Positions 23,301-34,849 of a stretch of DNA of 64,000 bases are shown in pieces. The position numbers and the translations under genes were made by a program. Position 1 is the stretch's first letter; each line of letters starts with the position of its first letter. This DNA is from Isoetes taiwanensis. Lineage: Eukaryota > Streptophyta > Lycopodiopsida > Isoetales > Isoetaceae. The DNA lies in contig JAJEKV010000113.1 of NCBI GenBank assembly GCA_021234155.1, forward strand, positions 308,001-372,000, in the 5' to 3' direction. The notes under the pieces are model-generated. The model ran no database searches. It saw nothing but the letters and a program-made list of their open reading frames with translations, and was not told where the DNA came from.

Positions 23301-26300
23301 GTCTAGACCAGTAAAACTTGGTTTACAGATTCCTGTGGCTGGTTTACTGGTTACTGTAAAAAGCCCTCTGGTCCTAGGATGCCTAGAAAGTCATACGTGG
23401 CAGGCGGCACTAGGCTGGTGACGTTGGTTCAACGATGCCCCTAGAGTTGCCCCCTAGGATCCGAAAAACTTCCTCAAGGTGGGATTGAATCCTGCCCACA
23501 AAGTGTGCATGTATGGCCAAAGTTTTGCCCAACGGATGTGTGGTGAGTTGGTATAGGCCTAGTAATGCCAAAAATAAGTGTTCATTTGGTCATGGGTTCA
23601 AACCTTGCCAATGTCACTTATATTTTTGGAAGTTGGTTACTAGGGGTATACGATGATGACCCCCGACGTGGTAGAACTTAAAAGCTTATACATGTCCTCC
23701 ACTTTGGTCGCCGTTGGCGAGGGGACAAAAACTAGCTAGTTTGTAAAAAGACTAGTCTAGACCAAGAAAACTTGGTTTACGATTCTAGCTGGTTTATTTT
23801 ACCGTAAAAAGCCCTCGGTCCTAGGATGCCTAGAAAGTCATACGTGGCGGCACACTAAACGTTGGGTTCAACGATGCCCCTAGAGTTGCCCCTAGGATCC
23901 GAAAACTTCCTCAAGGTGGGATTGAATCCACTACAAAGTGTGCATGTATGGCCAAAGTTTTGCCCAACGGATGTGTGGTGAGTTGGTATAGGCCTAGTAA
24001 TGCCAAAAATAAGTGTTTATTTGGTCATGGGTTCAAACCTTGCCAATGTCACTTATATTTGGAAGTTGGTTACTAGGGGTATCACGATGATGACCCCGAC
24101 GTGGTAGAACTTAAAAGCTTATACATGTCCTCCACTTTGGCCTTTCGGCTGAGGGACAAAAACTAGCTAGTTTGTAAAAAGACTAGTCTAGACCAAGAAA
24201 ACTTGGTTTACGATTCGTGGCTGGTTTACTAGTTACCACTGCCCAGAAAGTCATCATGGCGGGCGGCACTAGGCTGGTGACGTTGGGTTCAACGATGCCC
24301 CTAGAGTTGCCCCTAGGATCCAAAACTTCCTCAAGGTGGGATTGAATCCTCGCCTACAAAGTGTGTGCATGTATGGCCAAAGTTTTGCCCAACGGATGTG
24401 TGGTGAGTTGGTATAGGCCTAGTAATGCCAAAAATAAGTGTTCATTTGGTCATGGGTTCAAACCTTGCCAATGTCACTTATATTTGGAAGTTGGTTACTA
24501 GGGGTATAATGATGATGACCCCGACGTGGTAGAACTTAAAAGCTTATACATGTCCTCCACTTTGGTGCTTTCCGTTGGCGAAGGGGACAAAAACTAGCTA
24601 GTTTGTAAAAAGACTAGTCTAGACCAAGAAAACTTGGTTTACGACATCGTGGGCTGGTTTATCGGTTACCGTAAAAAAGCCCTCTGGTCCTAGGATGCCC
24701 AAAAAGTCATACGTGGCGCATGGCACTAGGCTGGTGACGTTGGGTTCAACGATGCCCCTAGAGTTGCCCCTAGGATCCGAAAACTTCCTCAAGGTGGGAT
24801 TGAATCCTCGCCTACAAAAGTGTGCATGTATGGCCAAAGTTTTGCCCAACGGATGTGTGGTGAGTTGGTATAGGCCTAGTAATGCCAAAAATAAGTGTTC
24901 ATTTGGTCATGGGTTCAAACCTTGCCAATGTCACTTATATTTGGAAGTTGGTTACTAGGGGTATACGATGATGACCCTCGACGTGGTAGAACTTAAAAGC
25001 TTATACATGTCCTCCACTTTGGTCGCTCGCTGGCAGTGGGACAAAAACTAGCTAGTTTGTAAAAAGACTAGTCTAGACCAGTAAAACTTGGTTTACAGAT
25101 TACTGTGGCTGGTTTACTGGTTACTGTAAAAAGCCCTCTGGTCCTAGGATGCCTAGAAAGTCATACGTGGCAGGCGGCACTAGGCTGGTGACGTTGGGTT
25201 CAACGATGCCCCTAGAGTTGCCCCTAGGATCCGAAAACTTCCTCAAGGTGGGATTGAATCCACGCCACAAAGTGTGCATGTATGGCCAAAGTTTTGCCCA
25301 ACGGATGTGTGGTGAGTTGGTATAGGCCTAGTAATGCCAAAAATAAGTGTTCATTTGGTCATGGGTTCAAACCTTGCCAATGTCACTTATATTTGGAAGT
25401 TGGTTACTAGGGGTATACGATGATGACCCCCGACGTGGTAGAACTTAAAAGCTTATACATGTCCTCCACTTTGGCTGCTCGTTGGCAGTGGGACAAAAAC
25501 TAGCTAGTTTGTAAAAAGACTAGTCTAGACCAGTAAAACTTGGTTTACAGATTACTGTGGCTGGTTTACTGGTTACTGTAAAAAGCCCTCTGGTCCTAGG
25601 ATGCCTAGAAAGTCATACGTGGCAGGCGGCACTAGGCTGGTGACGTTGGGTTCAACGATGCCCCTAGAGTTGCCCCTAGGATCCGAAAACTTCCTCAAGG
25701 TGGGATTGAATCCTGCCTACAAAGTGTGCATGTATGGCCAAAGTTTTGCCCAACGGATGTGTGGTGAGTTGGTATAGGCCTAGTAATGCCAAAAATAAGT
25801 GTTCATTTGGTCATGGGTTCAAACCTTGCCAATGTCACTTATATTTGGAAGTTGGTTACTAGGGGTATACGATGATGACCCCCGACGTGGTAGAACTTAA
25901 AAGCTTATACATGTCCTCCACTTTGGTCGCTTTTGTTAATGGGACAAAACTAGCTAGTTTGTAAAAAGACTAGTCTAGACCAGTAAAACTTGGTTTACAG
26001 ATTACTGTGGCTGGTTTACTGGTTACTGTAAAAAGCCCTCTGGTCCTAGGATGCCCAGAAAGTCATACGTGGCAGACGGCACTAGGCTGGTGACGTTGGG
26101 TTCAACGATGCCCCTAGAGTTGCCCCTAGGATCCGAAAACTTCCTCAAGGTGGGATTGAATCCACGCCACAAAGTGTGTGCATGTATGGCCAAAGTTTTG
26201 CCCAACGGATGTGTGGTGAGTTGGTATAGGCCTAGTAATGCCAAAAATAAGTGTTCATTTGGTCATGGGTTCAAACCTTGCCAATGTCACTTATATTTGG

Positions 26301-26962
26301 AAGTTGGTTACTAGGGGTATAATGATGATGACCCCCGCGTGGTAGAACTTAAAAGCCTATACATGTCCTCCACTTTGGTCGCCGCTGGGACAACAAAAAC
26401 TAGCTAGTTTGTAAAAGACTAGTCTAGACCAAGAAAACTTGGTTTACGACATTCTTTGTGGCTGGTTTATCGGGTTATGTAAAAAGCCCTCCGGTCCTAG
26501 GATGCCCGAGAAAGTCATACGTGGCAAAAGGCACTAGGGCTGGGTGACGTTGGGTTCAACGATGCCCCTAGAGTTGCCCCTAGATCCGAAAACTTCCTCA
26601 AGGTGGGATTGAATCCTGCCTACAAAGTGTGCATGTATGGCCAAAGTTTTGCCCAACGGATGTGTGGTGAGTTGGTATAGGCCTAGTAATGCCAAAAATA
26701 AGTGTTCATTTGGTCATGGGTTCAAACCTTGTCAATGTCACTTATATTTGAAAGTTGGTTACTAGGGGTATACGATGATGACCCCCGACGTGGTAGAACT
26801 TAAAAGCTTATACATGTCCTCCACTTTGGCTGCTCGTTGGCAGTGGGACAAAAACTAGCTAGTTTGTAAAAAGACTAGTTTAGACCAGTAAAACTTGGTT
26901 TACTTGGTTTACAGATTACTGTGGCTGGTTTACTGGTTACTGGTTACTGTAAAGTTTACTGG
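20390..26962 (+). repeat. R2 satellite array, about 14.5 copies of a 450-bp unit
   Basis: Unit junction GGCCTAGTAATGCC recurs at about 20847, 21300, 21750, 22206, 22655, 23106, 23557, 23992, 24417, 24874, 25326, 25779, 26230 and 26681, preceded by a first copy from about 20409 (periods 425-457). Each unit carries GTGGTGAGTTGGTA (A-box-like) and, about 50 bases on, GGGTTCAAACC (B-box-like), as in tRNA-derived sequences. Three short islands vary in sequence and length between copies: after CTCCACTTTGG, after CTTGGTTTAC, and around GTCATACGTGGC. The last copy breaks off after GGTTACTGTAAA. Open frames (for example 87 codons in two copies) are by-products of the repeat. Confidence 0.95.
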
Positions 26963-27106
26963 TTTAAATCTGTTATCCAGACTTTTTACCTCTTTAGACC
27001 TTTTCAAGGAACTAATTTGGTACAATATGCAGCCCTAAAAAAAGTCAGGTGTCCAATTTTTAGGCCAAGACTATGTTCCCATTATGATAACATATTTTCG
27101 ATGCCT
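26963..27106 (+). repeat. block A, right copy (empty site)
   Basis: Matches 19138-19238 joined to 20345-20389. It contains GGTGTCCAATTTTT once (27048-27061), with no LINE-C insert, so it is the empty site for that insertion. Confidence 0.9.
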
Positions 27107-27497
27107 ATGCTCATTAATCTCATATACTATCAAATACACAAAATATTAATGAAAATCTTCCCCATGGCACTCTAATGGTCAAGCAAATGCAGCCAGCAGT
27201 AACCATAGAAACCAATCAATCTTTAAGAAATCATTAAATGCCATTGCAATCAACATAATGCATTTGCCAATACAGTTTTTCTTAAACAATCATCATAATT
27301 TATTCATAAAGTGTCATTACATGCTCTATGCTCTAAACGTTTGTCACTAAGCAGCAAAAATAAAATACTAGGAGTTAGCCATATCAAGGCCACATGTCTT
27401 GTTGCTGTCTTCATCAATACATCATTATAATTCCATGTTCAAGATCGAGCTTCCAATTTTAAACGAGAACATAGCAGGGAGTAAAAGATCCTGTTAC

Positions 27498-27610
27498 CTG
27501 CACCACAAGAACAAAAACAAGCATTAGATGGTTGCCTTGCACTGGGTAGCAGGTGTCATAAGATCTTTTAAGCTTATCACCCCTCACCCTGCTTGTAAAC
27601 TAACAAACAA
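27498..27610 (-). other. exon-like block with splice donor, DTCY family
   Basis: Minus strand reads RGDKLKRSYDTCYPVQGNH and then, one base out of frame, NACFCSCG, ending GTGCAG|GTAACAG, a good donor at 27498/27497. Block 39872-39990 reads SHDTCYLKHCDHSNACIC at the same place. Base-level similarity extends across the donor and upstream. Function unknown; the one-base indel suggests this copy is dead. Confidence 0.5.
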
Positions 27611-28166
27611 GATTAAGGTAAATTAGTCTACTCAAACTGATTTTCCTGAGACAAATGGCAAATGGAAGCAAAACTGCCATATATGGTCAGAAAACAGAAA
27701 ATCAGATTGAATTTACATGTGCTTATGCATACATTTACAATCTACAGCTGTGTAAGATCCAAATAATTGCAAAAACACAGCAATAACCTGCAACCCTATG
27801 TAACTCATTGGTTGCAACACATAGAATAACAAATATGTGATTAGATTTAAACTTAACAAAAAAGAAACAAAGCCCTGCAACCTGTTATAGTCCTTATCAA
27901 TTTAGCAAGCCACAAATCGATATTCTTCATCATAATAGCCTGGAGTTAAGTCTGGACTCTTTTTTCTTTTAGACTAGCCCTTATCTACCATGATGGAAAG
28001 CTATTCTTGATCCATGCTGGTTCATTATAGCAATTACTGCTAATTTACCCATCATAAATCTGATCTACTAACTTATTACGATTTTGAACAGTATTATCTT
28101 CTTGGATCAGCCCTACTTCCTTACATCACTTAAATTACTTAAAATAAGCAAATGCTTGAGTAAAAT

Positions 28167-28553
28167 TCAATCTACTACACTTAAAGACCTGGGTATTTCG
28201 CTTGAACTCCATATTTTTGTTGCCAAGTTGTAGATCTGGTTCAGTATGCTGTAGCAATCCCTTATTGCATCCATAGATCCCACCATTCTGCCAGGGTCTT
28301 CTTGTCCTCCAGTAATCTGCTCATTAACCCTGTTATAATTTCTGCTATAATCAGGGTCTTTTGCATTGCCATCACCCTTGTGATCACCTTCATCTTCCCC
28401 TTTCTTCTTGCTGCTCTCAGTACAAATTTTCAGTGCATCCTTCACAGAAGTTTTGTGAAACTGAAAGAGTTTTTTGCAGCTGGTAGCTTGGCTTTTTTCG
28501 TCTGCAATTCTCTTCCTAGTAGCCAAATTCAAGTCTCCTTTCTTTCTCGTCAT
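28167..28553 (-). CDS. hypothetical basic protein exon
   Basis: Open frame of 128 codons beginning MTRKKGDLNLATRKRIADEK, then CKKLFQFHKTSVKDALKIC, a Lys/Glu/Asp-rich middle (KKKGEDEGDHKGD) and a less biased C-terminal part ending SLSVVD. It lies about 570 bases upstream (minus sense) of the exon-like block at 27498-27610, and a comparable arrangement occurs at 40684-41001 with 39872-39990 (MSTTKRLAQEE ... GKNPFQF). The shared layout suggests first exons of paralogous genes. The basic N terminus would suit a nuclear or nucleic-acid-binding protein, which is inference only. No family recognised. Confidence 0.35.
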   Translation of the reverse strand: MTRKKGDLNLATRKRIADEKSQATSCKKLFQFHKTSVKDALKICTESSKKKGEDEGDHKGDGNAKDPDYSRNYNRVNEQITGGQEDPGRMVGSMDAIRDCYSILNQIYNLATKIWSSSEIPRSLSVVD

Positions 28554-28559
28554 GTGATC

Positions 28560-29291
28560 TTAAAGATCACAGACAATCCGACCAGGAGGAATGCAAGCAT
28601 ACGCAGGGTAATTCTGAAATAGCCCATTCGTTTATATTCATGCAATTAGTTCTTGCTACCGACAGTCCTAGATAGGTTCATACCTTGCTTTACGCTTCTT
28701 CCAGTAATCCATGTGTATGTATATCTGTCAATCCGATGTCAGAAGTAACCGTAATCCACCCGGCATAGCAGAGCATCCGCATCCCAAGAACCCTAGTTTT
28801 TTACTGTTCATCTCGACCATTGCTTAATATTTTAGAACTCAAATAATTTCCAAAGGTCTCCCAATATCCATACTTTTATTTTTCTAGTCACAAACCTATC
28901 CCTACTATTGTGCACTATTATTGGGAGGTGCACCAGGTGTAACTTAATTTCTACTGGGTAGATGGGAAACACATACAAACAATGTATGATTTATATACTT
29001 CATACAATCTAATGCTAATGGCTACAACAACAAGTTCTTGCAGTTAGCCATAATTCTTTTGCTACTAACTGCACTTGTTCATCTCAGGGTACCTTATTCT
29101 GAGTATTCTACTTACATTGTTCTCAGGACCTTTATTTTTGTTCCCAATTCATAAAACCATATACACCCATTATTCATATTTTGGTACATGTCAACCACTG
29201 CACTGCATATATGGTATGTAGAGTGGTTCAGCTAATTTCTAAGTTCACTATGCCACATTGGATTAGTACTATGTTCTTGATCATTTCATAT
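28560..29291. other. no gene seen
   Basis: AT-rich. Could hold promoter or 5' leader of the exon at 28167-28553. The right end, ATCATTTCATAT, abuts the poly(A) run. Confidence 0.4.
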
Positions 29292-29314
29292 AAAAAAAAA
29301 AAAAAAAAAAAAAA
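29292..29314 (+). other. poly(A) run of 23 adjoining the copia LTR breakpoint
   Basis: Directly followed by T and AGACG, where the copia 3' LTR resumes. A poly(A) run next to the target duplication is what the 3' end of a plus-strand LINE leaves. Confidence 0.7.
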
Positions 29315-29315
29315 T

Positions 29316-29381
29316 AGACGTTCAATCTCACTTATACTCAAGTGTATGCATTACATGATCATTTCTCTTCATTCCCCCCTT
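29316..29381 (-). repeat. copia 3' LTR, proximal piece, and polypurine tract
   Basis: LTR piece 29316-29371 (minus strand starts TGAAGAGAAATGATCATG). The tract 29372-29381 reads AAGGGGGGAA on the minus strand, immediately before the LTR, as needed for plus-strand priming. Confidence 0.85.
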
Positions 29382-29895
29382 CATGTAATATTTCTCTGTT
29401 GCTACAGTGTATTAAATTTCTTAATTCTTGAAACCTGTATATTGGCAATGCCTTAGTCATAATGTCTGCCATCTGCTCTACTGTATTGATATAAGTCAAG
29501 TGTATAAGACCTTTACTCACAGCATCCCTTATGACATGAGTCTCCATCTCTATATGTTTTGACCTTTCATGTAGCACTGGATTTTTAGACATTGCTATGC
29601 AGCTGGTACTATCACAAAATAGTACAGTAGGCTTATTCTGAGCTACCTTCAACTCATTCATCAATCTTCTTTCCCAAATAATTTCTTTTGCAGCCAAAGT
29701 TGTTGAGTTATACTCAGCTTCAGCACTTGATAATGCAACACTGTTTTGTTTTTTGCATTTCCATACCATAGGAGCTCCATCTAATAATATCAAATATCCT
29801 GATGTTGACTTCTTTTTTGTCAAGATCCCCCAATCTGAATCACAATAGGCTTTCAAATTCAAATCATCTAAATTGTACATAATTCCAAGATCCAT
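29382..29895 (-). pseudogene. copia RNase H domain
   Basis: Starts in MDLGIMYN; contains LKAYCDSDWG (catalytic Asp), KKKSTSGYL, VALSSAEAEYN (catalytic Glu), ILWC-like LFCDSTSCI (catalytic Asp), NPVLHERSKHIEMETH and VEQMADIMTKALP, the standard copia C terminus. The frame itself is open, but its junction to RT at 29895-30000 is shifted. It removes the RNA template during reverse transcription. Confidence 0.9.
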
Positions 29896-29994
29896 GGTTC
29901 CATTTAGATATCTTAAAATTCTTTTTGCTGCAATCCAATGAGCTCTTCCTGGATCATGATGTACCTACTGAGTATATTCACTGCAAAAGATATA

Positions 29995-31427
29995 TCAAGC
30001 CGGGTACAATTTGCAACATACAATAAGCAGCCTATTAAGGATCTGTAAGGAACATTTTCCATTTGTCTCCTTATTTGCATTTTGTGGACACATGAGTTCA
30101 GAGATTTTGTGTCCAGGAGCTATAAGAGAATTTGCAATATTGTAGTCTTTCATACTAAACCTTTCAACCATACTTTCAATATGCATCCTTTGATTTAATA
30201 ACAAGGTTTTGTTGTCCCTGTTTCTATGCACTTCTATACCCAAAAACCTTTTCAGTTCACCAAGGTCTGTCATTTGAAACCTTTTGTTCAAGATATATTT
30301 ACAATGATCAAAAACCTTTTTTCCTTTAGCAACCATAATATTGTCATCAACATAAAGTCCAATAATACACCATTCTTCTTGATCCTTGAACCTGTATAAA
30401 TTTCCATCAGTTTTTCAAATCCCTGTTTTTGCAGATAATTATCCATACATTTGTACCATTCTCTTGGCGATTGTTTCAAACCATATACTGCTCTTTTTAA
30501 TTTCCAAACCTTCTCATTTCCTGTTTCAAATCCTGGTGCTTGTTTTAAATAAATTTCTTCCTCAAGCTTTGCATTTAGAAAGGTTGTACTGACATCCATA
30601 TGATGTACTTCAAGATCATAAGAATTTGCAATTGCAAGCAGCATCCTCAGACTGTTTATCTTAACCAAAGGTGAAAATGTTTCATCATAGTCACGCCCCT
30701 TTTTCTATGTAAAGCCCTGTCCAACTAATCTGGCTTTAAATTTGTCAGGCTTTCCTTCATTTCCAGGTTTTATCCTAAATACCCATTTGTTTCCAATGAT
30801 ATTTTTATCCGTAGGTCTGTCAATAATTTCATATGTGTCAGTTCTCTTGAAGGCATTCATTTCTTCTTGCATGGCTGCCAACCATTGCTTTGCATGTTTT
30901 CCATTTATTGCTTCATGATAGCTTTTTGGCAATTCAGAATTTTCTAAAATCAAGACATCAAATACACTATGGATTTCACCTACATGAGGCTGAAATCTCT
31001 TGCTTTTTCCCATTTCATTTCTGCCATGAAACTCAATTATTTCTTTATTTTCATCCTCAAGTATTTGTGCCTCAGTTCTTCTTGCTTTCCTCTTTAGTTT
31101 TTCTGGTACAGCAGCTTGCACTGACTCACCTTCCATTTCTTCTCCATGCAATGATTCTTTGTTCATACCTTGAGTTTCAATTTCATCTTTAGAATCATCA
31201 CTCGAGTAATTTGTTGTTTCCATCATTTTTTTTTCCTTTCTAACTGGTTCTGATTTTTCTTCTAAAGATTCGGTCTCATTGCTCTCATGTTTGTCTGAAG
31301 TATTAACCTTTGGAATCAATTTATAGAATTGAGTCTCATCAAATACAACATCCCTACTTATTATGATCTTCCTTTGTGCAGGGTAAAATAACCTATAGGC
31401 TTTAGAGTTTTCATCATAGCCAACCAA
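29995..31427 (-). pseudogene. copia integrase tail and reverse transcriptase
   Basis: 31427 downward: YDENSKAYRLFYP and SRDVVFDE (end of integrase), a Glu/Lys-rich linker, then RT: AMQEEMNAFKRTDTYEII, NKWVFRIKPG, FKARLVGQGFT, an in-frame TAG at 30705-30707 in place of the usual Gln of GFTQ, DYDETFSPLVK, VHHMDVSTTFLNA (motif A Asp), YLKQAPGFE, VYGLKQSPREWY. A frameshift near 30400-30410 precedes LYVDDNIMVAKG (YVDD, about 30330-30350) and LGELKRFLGIEV. Catalytic residues remain; the frame does not. Confidence 0.9.
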
Positions 31428-32050
31428 ATATGTATGCCCTGTTATCTAATTTTTTTCTCAATTCCTCTGGCACATGTGCAAATGCAAGACATCCATAAGC
31501 TCTCAAATTATCATAACAAGGTAACTTACCTGACCACAGCATCTCTGGAGTACCCCCATTTGTACTTGATGTTGGTAACAAATTTTGAACATATACAGCA
31601 GTTTTTACTGCTTCATCCCAAATAAAGTTTGGTAAACCTGAGTATTTCAACATTGATCTAACTGCATTGAGCAATGTTCTATTTTTCCTTTCTGCTACAC
31701 CAATTTGTTGAGGTGAGAACCTACATGTTAGTTGTCTTTTGATGCCATGGTTAGCACAAAATCCTTTGAACTCCTTTGACAAATATTCACCACCTCGATC
31801 AGACCTTAAGCACTTCACCTTCCTTCCTGTTTCAAGTTGTACTTCAGCAATAAATAATTTTAGAGCATCATAAGCTTGATCCTTAGTTTTTAAGCAATAA
31901 CATTTTGTTTTTCTGCTAAAATAATTTATGAATGTCATGAAATATCTGTGTCTTGTCATGCTTGTCACATTTATGGGACCACATAGATCAGTGTGTACTA
32001 GATCTAATATACCTTTAGCTCTTTTTGTTAATTTCTTAAATGGCTGTTTA
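31414..32050 (-). pseudogene. copia integrase core
   Basis: Upstream part (31970-32050) reads LVHTDLCGPI, with the first catalytic Asp. Then RYFMTFINYFSRK (Asn where copia elements have Asp), VKCLRSDRGGEYLSKEF (second Asp) and GVAERKNRTLL (catalytic Glu), then YGCLAFAHVP. A TAA at about 32050-32052 separates it in frame from the pre-integrase part, and a frameshift near 31430 separates it from its own tail. Confidence 0.9.
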
Positions 32051-32052
32051 GT

Positions 32053-32685
32053 TTATTTTCCCAGAATACACCGTGCACATATTTTCTTTTCAGAGTTTTC
32101 ATCCTTTGCTCTGATCCATTTCTTCTTTGCCAGCATCTCCACATTTGTCATATTTGTATGACACATTCTATTATGCCAAGTTTTTATAGATGCACATTCT
32201 ATAATATTCATACTAGGCATTTGTTCAAGATTAAAACAAAAAAGGTTCCCAACTCTTTTACCAATAAACTTAACTTCATTTCCCAAGAAAATTTTACATT
32301 CAAGTTTCTCAAAGGTGACCTTATAACCTAGGTCAACTAATTGGCAAACAGAAATCAAGATCCTGACTAATCCTGGTACACAAAGAACTTCCTTGAGTTC
32401 TACAGCTTTTTCCTTTAAGTCAAAAATCTCTAGAATTCCAGTATCTTCTATTCTTTGCGAAGTTCCATCTCCTAGCTGCACATGTCCTGCTCCCTTCCTG
32501 TTGCACTCCTTAAGCAAGTTTGAATGACAGGTCACGGTTTTCTCAGTTCCTGAATCTATTATCAAAAAATTGTTATCCCTTTTATTCAAATCATATGAAA
32601 TTGACAAAATGTGGTCATTTTTTACCTCAGTTGTTTCATCAATTTCCTCTTCTTCAACCGTCTTTGATTCTTGTACAACATTCAT
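32053..32685 (-). pseudogene. copia protease and GAG-pre-integrase
   Basis: FLIIDSGTEKTVTCHSN is the protease site; DSG is present but the usual DSGA(T/S) is DSGTE. LCVPGLVRILISV follows as in copia proteases. TWHNRMCHTNMTNVEML and CARCILGK form the HHCC zinc region that precedes integrase. Confidence 0.9.
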
Positions 32686-32700
32686 GGTTGGATTTCCCCT

Positions 32701-33650
32701 CTAATTCAATCTTCCTCTTCCAAGTCCACCTCTGGTGTTTGAACCTCTTCCTCTTCCTCTGCCTTTTCCAGAATTCCCTCTTGGACTTGGGCAGTTTACT
32801 GCTACATGGCCCTTGCCATTACAGTTAAAACATCTTATACTTCTGCCTTCATTTGGACACTCAGCCTTAAGATGCCCATATTGATTACAATTATAACATG
32901 GCCCTAATTTTTCTTTGTTAGTATTTCCACCCCTTTTTGTTTTACCAACAAATAGGACCTCAGCAAAACTTTCTTCATCGTCTAGCTCAACTCCCTTTTG
33001 CTCAATTTCTGTTCTAATCGTTTGAACAGCATGTTTTTTTAGACCTGGCAATATTTCTAATCAATGTAGATAGTTGACTGTTATGAGACACTGACCTTGC
33101 CAAAGATAAAATCTGATAATGTTCATTTAATATTACTCTTGCCCCATCTAGATCAGCTATAATTGAATCAAGTTTTTCTAAATATTCTGTCAAATTGCCC
33201 TTTCCATATAACTTGAGCTTCCTAAGCTGTTTCTCTAAAACATCAATTTGAGATGAGGTTTTAATTTCATACTGGTTAATCATATATTTCCACATATCCT
33301 TTGGACTCATACCTCTCAGTTTGAGTTTTATAGCAGCTCCAACCTTGCTTGTAATAATTGTTTGTACCTCCATAACCTTCATCATATCTACTGAACCTGC
33401 AACCAACCTAGATGTAGCAATATTCATGTTACCTCCTTCTCCTGCAGTTGATCCTTCTCCAATCGAGCTTCCACCTCCTTCAGTGCTTGAGTTTTCAGTG
33501 CTTAATATTGTGGATACTCTGGCATTGTCTTCTTCAATAAGGTGCCATAAGTTCTCAAATTCTAACACTTGCCATGTTTCCAAACCTGAAAACCACTATC
33601 TCCTTTGAACACTTCAATAGATGTCAGCAAATTAGCTCCAGATCTTGTTG
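32701..33650 (-). pseudogene. copia gag with two zinc knuckles
   Basis: Begins MSTRSGANLLTSIEVFKGDS at 33650, shifts frame near 33585, continues LEFENLWHLIEEDN, MSPKDMWKYM, LEKQLRKLKLYGKGNLTEYL (the UBN2-like gag core), shifts again near 33050, then CYNCNQYGHLKAEC and CFNCNGKGHVAVNC, two CCHC knuckles, and an Arg/Gly-rich tail. Gag packages the element RNA. Confidence 0.9.
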
Positions 33651-33666
33651 ACATCTTATATTATGG

Positions 33667-33678
33667 CCCTGATACCAA
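33667..33678 (-). promoter_or_regulatory. primer-binding site, initiator Met tRNA
   Basis: Minus strand after the LTR CA end: T, then TGGTATCAGGGC. This differs by one base from the iMet-tRNA complement TGGTATCAGAGC. Confidence 0.9.
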
Positions 33679-34074
33679 TGAAGAAATTCACTAGGATTTT
33701 TGTCAGATCTTATCTTCTATTCACTTAAGATTCAAATGTTAATATTGCACAACAATGCGATAAACCATTAACCATACAGATGCTACAGTAAAAGAGTAAT
33801 TTTCAATGATCATTCAACTGCTTACTATTATATTCAAAACATGTAAACTTCGAGAGCCCAAGCACGTACAATCCTTCAAGCCTTTGATCAACACACATAC
33901 TGCATGATTCATTCATCTTTCGATACATATATAAAGCAGTTTGTTATTTTTTATTGTTTTTGTCCCCCGCTATTTTTTCCGCGCCGCAATCTATTTGCAT
34001 GTTTCCTTGCCACCTGTTTAGCTTTGTCAAAGATCTTGACGCCTGACACCAGAAGCTGGATCCATAGAAACTAT

Positions 34075-34640
34075 GGCGATGGCTATGGCGACCGAGGCTG
34101 CAAGCCCCCCTCCTACTTCCCCTTCTCCTCCTTCTAATCAGATCCCAGATCCCAGTTACAGTCAGACCAATGCGACCTCCAGAGACCCAAACCCCTCTCC
34201 CGGCAGCTAGACAAACACCCCCTTACCTTCTCCACTAATTTGCAACCCTCACTCCCCAGCAAATGGCAGCTATGGCAGCAATGGGGGGTAACTTCTGGCA
34301 GGTACCCATGGTTCCGGTGGCTGGAATAACCCCAGGCATAGGCATGGTCATAGATCTGTCTTCAGCTGGTGCGGCTGCTAGAATGCGTTTTCCGGGTGTT
34401 CCTGTTCAGTTTGTAGCAATACAGGGCCAGGCTCATGGTGGGTTTTTTCCCAACATGGGTGTACCAGCAGGTGTTCCGAATATGGCTAGAGCTGGTCATG
34501 GTGGTCAGATCGCATTTGTGAGCCCCCAAGGTCCTCCTGGTATTCAATTTTTTGCTGAACGGCCCACGCTTGATCTCCAAAATCAACAGCAGATGCAGCA
34601 TGTTCAAAGATTTGTAAGAGTCTTCCCAGACTCTTACAGC
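34075..34640 (+). pseudogene. TCP-like transcription factor C-terminal fragment (tentative)
   Basis: The frame 34263-34649 reads MAAMAAMGGNFWQVPMVPV, then Gly/Pro/Met-rich sequence (PGVPVQFVAIQGQ, HGGQIAFVSPQGPPGIQF) and a Gln-rich end (DLQNQQQMQHVQRF). Upstream, 34075-34210 reads AMATEAASPPPTSPSPPSN in another frame. The N-F-W-x-V-P pattern followed by Gly/Pro-rich and Gln-rich tail recalls class I TCP factors outside their bHLH-like domain, which is absent. Low-complexity sequence makes this uncertain; another Gly/Pro-rich nuclear protein is possible. It precedes the RTF2 fragment on the same strand within the Helitron-like element. Confidence 0.35.
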
Positions 34641-34849
34641 TTTATTTAAAACATCCGCTCATCCGCTTATAGATGTTTGGATTTATATGGCAGATCGAGC
34701 TATGCCAGGGGAGCTCCGATGCTCCGATCATATTTGGGCACTGTATCTTCTCTATAGATAACTGAGGTAAAATACAGAGGATTTTTGAACTTTTGAAGAT
34801 TTTCTTGAAGCCAATAATCTTTTCGATTTTCCTTTAGAGCCAAAAGCGG

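Noticed and set aside
20610-26314. Open frames of 76-89 codons in the R2 array
   Set aside because: They are the same satellite segment read in both strands; most copies break them.
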